Positions 20,603 to 24,164 of a stretch of DNA of 24,164 bases are shown piece by piece. Within the stretch, counting starts at the first letter, position 1. Each line of letters opens with the position of its first letter. Where the stretch lies: contig MNCI01005484.1 of assembly GCA_015680685.1 (NCBI GenBank), forward strand, positions 2,925-27,088, read 5' to 3'. A model generated the notes under the pieces. It was given only the letters and a program-made list of their open reading frames with translations, was not told where the DNA came from and made no database searches. The stretch comes from Gnetum montanum. Taxonomy: Eukaryota; Streptophyta; Gnetopsida; Gnetales; Gnetaceae. Both the position numbers and the translations under genes were made by a program.

Positions 20603-20619
20603 ATTTATAAACATAATTT
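20464..20619 (-). pseudogene. Acidic C-terminal tail of D2 pol, with polypurine tract
   Basis: Minus-strand reading gives ENKGTKAEEHNDEAVV, a TAG stop, then LDIEEALKDEIDA and a TAA that overlaps the purine tract. It matches the D1 tail (KQLDIEEVLEEELDA). This supports a real coding extension beyond the chromodomain in this lineage. The piece ends at the N base 20620. Confidence 0.6.
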
Positions 20620-20620
20620 N
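20620..20620. other. Assembly gap (single N)
   Basis: Undetermined base at the centre of the inverted repeat. Confidence 0.97.
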
Positions 20621-21172
20621 GTTGATCTTTTATTTTTATAGATTATAATGAGGAAAATAAGGGAACTAAAGCTGAGGAGCATAATGATGAAGCAGTCGTT
20701 AAGTAGTTGGATATAGAGGAAGCGCTCAAGGACGAGATAGATGCTTAAGGGGGGTAGATTGTAATGTCCCATACCTTGTTAAGGGTGGAATAAATTGTAA
20801 AAAATGTAATTAAGCTTCTAATGAAGGGGTACCTCATTATGAGGAGTTATGAATATTTATGTGTCCCTTGGGAAAGGGTTTGAGCTATGCTATTTAAGGT
20901 CGAGGTTAGAGGTTGTGCTAGCATGGAGTTGTGGAGCCTGGAGGGGTGAGTAATGGGAGTTGAATAAAGTAGGAAAAAATGGGACTAATAACCCCTTTGG
21001 TATGATAGCCTAACCGTGGTGGTAGTGTTGGATTGCCTCTAAGGCTTAAGTGGCACAGGAAGACAACCCAAAAGGACGTTATAGTACTCTCTTCCATTAA
21101 TATAATTTTTCCATTTTTTTCATTGCTTGATTATTTAGCATAAATTATTTATTTAATAATTAATTCATTATT
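20621..21172 (-). repeat. Right arm of the 552-bp inverted repeat (likely assembly artefact)
   Basis: Exactly fills the space between the single N bases at 20620 and 21173. It repeats 20051-20602 in the other orientation. The D2 integrase continues at 21174, as if this block replaced the real sequence joining integrase to the pol tail. The apparent plus-strand LTR piece inside (20760-21172) should not be counted as a separate element. Confidence 0.88.
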
Positions 21173-21173
21173 N
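21173..21173. other. Assembly gap (single N)
   Basis: Undetermined base at the outer end of the inverted repeat's right arm, where integrase sequence resumes. Confidence 0.97.
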
Positions 21174-21641
21174 TGCTTTTGGTCTACTTCCAATGTAACT
21201 TTGTAGGATATCTTCTAATATTCTATTCACTCGTTCATTTTTTCCATCAATTTTAAGATGATAAGCTATGCTAAATTTCAATTGAGTTCCAAGCTCCTTG
21301 AAATTTTTTTTCTAGAATATGGATATGAATTTAGGATCTCTGTCTAAAGTGATAGAATTTGGAGAATCATGTAATCTAAATATTTCTTGTACGAATTTTT
21401 GGGCTATATCTTTCGCTATGTTTGTAGATTTAAAAGCTATAAAATGTGCCATCTTTGATAGATAATCAACTAGTACAAAACTCAAGTCATTTCCTTTTTT
21501 GGTTACTAGCAATTCCATAATGAAATCCATAGTGATATCTTCCCATTTCTAGGTTGGAACTTCCAAGGGTTGTAATAATCCACTAGGTTTCCTCTATTTA
21601 GCTTTTATTCTCTGACATGTTGGATAATTTTTAATGTATGT
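21174..21641 (-). pseudogene. Integrase core of element D2 (fragment)
   Basis: A minus-strand fragment homologous to 19380-19850 of D1. Visible are MDFIMELLVTKKGNDLSF (about 21530-21480, first catalytic Asp), SKMAHFIAFKSTNIAKDIA, LDRDPKF (about 21345, second Asp) and ERVNRILEDILQ near 21220-21190 with the third acidic residue (Glu) kept, unlike D1. The rest of the domain is lost at the N (21173). On the other side it is cut by element C at 21642. A short stretch is open (21312-21530), but the gene is not complete. Confidence 0.85.
21637..21641. repeat. Possible target duplication TATGT of element C
   Basis: The five bases next to the TGATGAG end of the C LTR. The matching copy would lie beyond the window. 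Confidence 0.4.
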
Positions 21642-22056
21642 TGATGAGTGGCGAGGTACCCTTACACTCCACCATACGAATACGAGCGTACACGCGCGAT
21701 CCGGTCGAACTTCGCAGACTAAATGTCTTAACGCCACAAGAAACACTTGGGGTTAATCGTTCGTTGTCTTCCCAGGCTTGCTTGTATGTGTCACGGTGTA
21801 TGGTTAAGCAAGTCTGAGGTATGTGATTTTTTTGGTATTTTCGGCTTATCTTCTATGCTACCAGGAGGAAAGAGTTGAGAAACTAAACTAACTCTAACTA
21901 AGATCTAAGTCTAAATTAACTAGCGTCAGCATCCGTTCCCACTTACCGGACACACCCTGAACTATGCAACTGCAGCTTACCAAACGCTAATCGTTACTGG
22001 GATCGCCACACGTAACGCAAGTGCTCGAAGTGGTCGTACTGAGGCACCTATTTAGC

Positions 22057-22345
22057 CTACGTGTGATAAGCAGCCGATTCCTTAGCCAGCCGTACACACC
22101 CGTGGGTGCTCGTAACTAAGTCGTACTTATCACACGATCTAGCCTAGCAATGAGCAGCCGATTCCTCAACTAGCCGTACACATTAGACCCGGGAGTTACC
22201 AAGCGCAGAATCCTGGAATACGCTACTGGGTTACCAAGCATCCAATGCTCGTAATTGAGTCGTACTCATGCATTGCGTCAAGCAGCCGATTCCTTGACTA
22301 GCCGTACACGTCCGTAGACGCTCGTAATCAAGTCGTACTTGAACG
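22057..22345. repeat. Irregular tandem repeats inside the C LTR
   Basis: The segment AGCAGCCGATTCCT occurs three times (from about 22069, 22153 and 22281), each followed by a copy of AGCCGTACAC. A second motif, GCTCGTAA..AGTCGTACT, also occurs three times (near 22108, 22247 and 22320). Unit spacing is 84 and then 128 bases, so the middle copy carries an insertion. Absent from the M and B LTRs. Confidence 0.82.
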
Positions 22346-22586
22346 CACTAGGAAAGCAGGAAATAAAGCAATAAATGAAACCACGTGCTGCAAGGTTTAT
22401 CCAAACAAGTTCGTCTTTATTGCCGTACACAACTTGGGTTCAGGTTACAAGCTGCTCGAATAAAGAGCCGTTCACTCTAGGACTCCTACTGCGGGCACAT
22501 GGGGAAAAATTCTAACTCTGGAGTGATCAATCTGCCAGAGCTTCGCTACACTAGCCAGGATTGGGAAATGAAGGGAGTGCCGCCTC

Positions 22587-22596
22587 TTATTTATAG
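22587..22596 (-). promoter_or_regulatory. TATA box of the C LTR
   Basis: CTATAAATAA on the minus strand, 15 bases downstream of the nearest palindrome copy. Confidence 0.75.
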
Positions 22597-22611
22597 ATAT
22601 GGCGGCGGGAC

Positions 22612-22686
22612 GCGATATCGCGTACGCGATATCGCAGGAGAAGACGCGATATCGCGTCCGCGATATCGCATGGGATGCGATATCGC
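22612..22686. repeat. Five perfect GCGATATCGC palindromes in the C U3
   Basis: Perfect 10-bp palindromes at 22612-22621, 22626-22635, 22646-22655, 22660-22669 and 22677-22686. Start-to-start spacing is 14, 20, 14 and 17 bases. All five are identical, while the M copies have decayed by transitions. This shows the ancestral unit. Confidence 0.95.
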
Positions 22687-22712
22687 GGCCTAGTGAAAAC
22701 CGCGTCTCATCA

Positions 22713-22720
22713 TACCCCCA
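22713..22720 (-). other. Polypurine tract of element C
   Basis: TGGGGGTA on the minus strand, directly before the TGATGAGACG start of the LTR. Identical to the M tract. Confidence 0.85.
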
Positions 22721-24164
22721 TGACTGAATGAAAACTCGTCCTCGAGTTCCTTACAATGATATCAGGTAGGTATGGGATTATTAGGGAAAATGGAACTAAT
22801 GGGATGACATGTGAACGGTCTTTATTACAAGACTTGACAAAAACTGGTGTTCATGACAACATGGGTGAACACCTTATTACAATGACATCAGGCCACAGTT
22901 GGCAGCTGAGAGAAAAGAGGAGAGAGAATAGAAGAGAAGAAAAGAGAAGAGTCTTGTTGCTGCCAACGCCTAGATTGCGCCTTTCGTTGTTCATCTGTAA
23001 GCGCATTATCAATTCCACTCCTTGCATGTTGCTTCAGCACTGCTCCATTCCAAGTGTTTGCTCCAGATCCATTCCGTTGTTGTATGATGACCATCTGCAC
23101 CCACAACACAATCATATATTAGCAAGGGTAATTGAATCATTAAGTAAAGCATACCTTGCTTCGGTGTAGGTTTATTGGCTAAGTTGTGGTATGGCTAATA
23201 TGGATCTGGGAAAATGTAGATGATGATTACCGAAGGTATAGGGGTTAGGAAGAAAAATGAAAAAATTTGGGGCTTAGGATAAAAATCGAAAAATTAGGCC
23301 TAGTACCCCCATGACTAATCGCGAACCTCCGGTAGCGTTAGAATGGAGAGAGAAAAGGAATAGGAATGATAGGTAAAAAGGGACAACTATGGCATCGATA
23401 AAAAGGATGTCATGATGGAAATGAACAAAAATGTTAATTAATTGCAAAATGTTAAGGAAAAGAAGTTAACTAATGTTCCAAATAGGAATGTCAGTGGGTC
23501 CTCCCCAAAGCAGGCTCATGCCCTTAATGCCCTGACAATCCCACATTCAAAGAGTCCGTGGGCTCTGGGAATGTCCTTTGGAACAAGAGTTAAAGTCTTA
23601 ACCGTAAGAATTTACCAAAAAGAAAACAAAGCATCAACCAAAGTATATACAATGATACAACCGGCAATGAGGTGAACAATGGAGAGAAGGATGGGAAGAA
23701 GAGAAGTGGAATGGAATCCCAAGAACAAGGTGGTGTACAGCCCCTTGTGTGTTTCATGATTAATGTGACTTGGCGAATCTCATTCCAACTCTGGCCTCAA
23801 ACCAACCACTTCCAGTGACTTCGCATCAATGCAGTTGGTTAAATCATCCACTTGGGTAACAAGGATGCAACTTCGAGAAGCCACCACCATTCCGACGAAA
23901 CAACAGAGAGAATGGGAAGCGAGAAGGGCCTTAGTTAGAGGGAACACTTTGGTTCCATAACCAGTGCTTGTAGCCCAAATTTATTCCGTCTAAGGGGTGT
24001 GCTTTGAATCCTCACTTTTAGCCTTTTAGCTTTTCTTTTTAGCTTTTTCTGTTTTTATTTTTTTTCTCTTTTTTTTGTTTTGTGTTTTTATGTGTGGGGA
24101 CCACACCATGCAAAGACTTCTTTATTTTTATTGTCTCAGCTTCCGATTATTGGGTTACATCGGA
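22721..24164 (-). other. 3' non-coding region of element C
   Basis: Aligned in order with 4406-5760 of M: GGAATGACTTGTGAACGG-type, CTTGCTTCGGTG, TACCCCCATGACTAATC (23304), GTCAGTGGGTCCTC, CCAGTGCTTGTAGCCCAA and CCACACCATGCAAAGACTT blocks. The ORFs in it (including 22756-23169 and 22888-23115) are not kept in frame in M, so it is treated as non-coding. It ends in a T-rich stretch and the window edge. Confidence 0.68.

Larger units (their letters stand above)
21642..22712 (-). repeat. 3' LTR of element C (1071 bp)
   Basis: It begins TGATGAGTGGCGAGG and ends CGCGTCTCATCA on the plus strand. It is homologous to the M LTRs in both end portions. It is longer because of a repeat-rich segment at about 22057-22345 that M lacks. 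On the minus strand: five perfect GCGATATCGC copies, TATA box 22596-22587, AATAAA 22421-22416, then the long R/U5. Confidence 0.92.
21642..24164 (-). mobile_element. Element C: 3' LTR and 3' region of an M-family retrotransposon (runs off the window)
   Basis: On the minus strand, about 1.45 kb of 3' non-coding region is followed by a polypurine tract (22720-22713) and the 3' LTR (22712-21642). It is inserted into the D2 integrase. It keeps many CpG sites where M has TpG or CpA, so it looks younger. Gag and any pol would be to the right, outside the window. Confidence 0.85.

Noticed and set aside
20451-20648. ORF crossing the N base
   Set aside because: It spans the assembly gap and the centre of the inverted repeat, so it is not real.
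21642-22712. CRISPR-like array from the repeated motifs of the C LTR
   Set aside because: Only three imperfect copies with unequal spacing, inside a plant LTR; no relation to CRISPR.
22756-23169. 137-codon plus-strand ORF in the 3' region of C
   Set aside because: It lies in a region repeated in M (about 4440-4840) where the frame is not kept.

Overview
This window is nuclear DNA from a seed plant, in a stretch made almost entirely of nested, decayed Ty3/Gypsy LTR retrotransposons. The evidence is plant-type gag, protease, reverse transcriptase, RNase H and integrase remnants. There is also a tRNA-Asp primer binding site, 5-bp target duplications, a Tekay-like chromodomain, and stop codons of the kind left by deamination of methylated cytosine. 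No intact host gene, tRNA, rRNA or CRISPR array was seen. Single N bases at 20620 and 21173 mark assembly joins.

Layout: (1) 1-494, end of an unidentified element. (2) Element A (+ strand, Athila/Tat-like), with RT, RNase H and integrase pseudogenes at 500-3023 and a T-rich 3' region. It is split by a later insertion and continues at about 10720-11600. (3) Element M (- strand), 3536-10714, inserted into A. It has two LTRs with TGATGA...TCATCA ends, a perfect AGTAG target duplication, a tRNA-Asp primer site, gag and protease, but no polymerase or integrase. (4) Element B (+ strand), about 11740-16138. It carries one very long reading frame (12301-14979) with 36 in-frame stops and no frameshift, a possible plant-transposon-protein domain and a coiled-coil tail. 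Its 3' LTR shares the ends and R/U5 of the M family. (5) 16139-18009, AT-rich DNA of unknown origin with a small signal-peptide-like ORF beside the next insertion. (6) Elements D1 and D2 (- strand, Tekay-like chromoviruses), two 506-bp LTRs with integrase remnants. (7) A 552-bp inverted duplication between the two N bases, probably an assembly artefact. (8) Element C (- strand), a CpG-rich, younger-looking relative of M, inserted in the D2 integrase and running off the right edge.

Nothing here looks able to move by itself. M would have supplied capsid and protease, and A is a relative that once had the catalytic pol domains. B has neither, but shares LTR parts with M and C, so it looks like a non-autonomous partner. 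The most unusual features are an array of perfect GCGATATCGC palindromes just upstream of the LTR TATA box, with copy number 4, 5 or 8 between LTRs, and the B reading frame.
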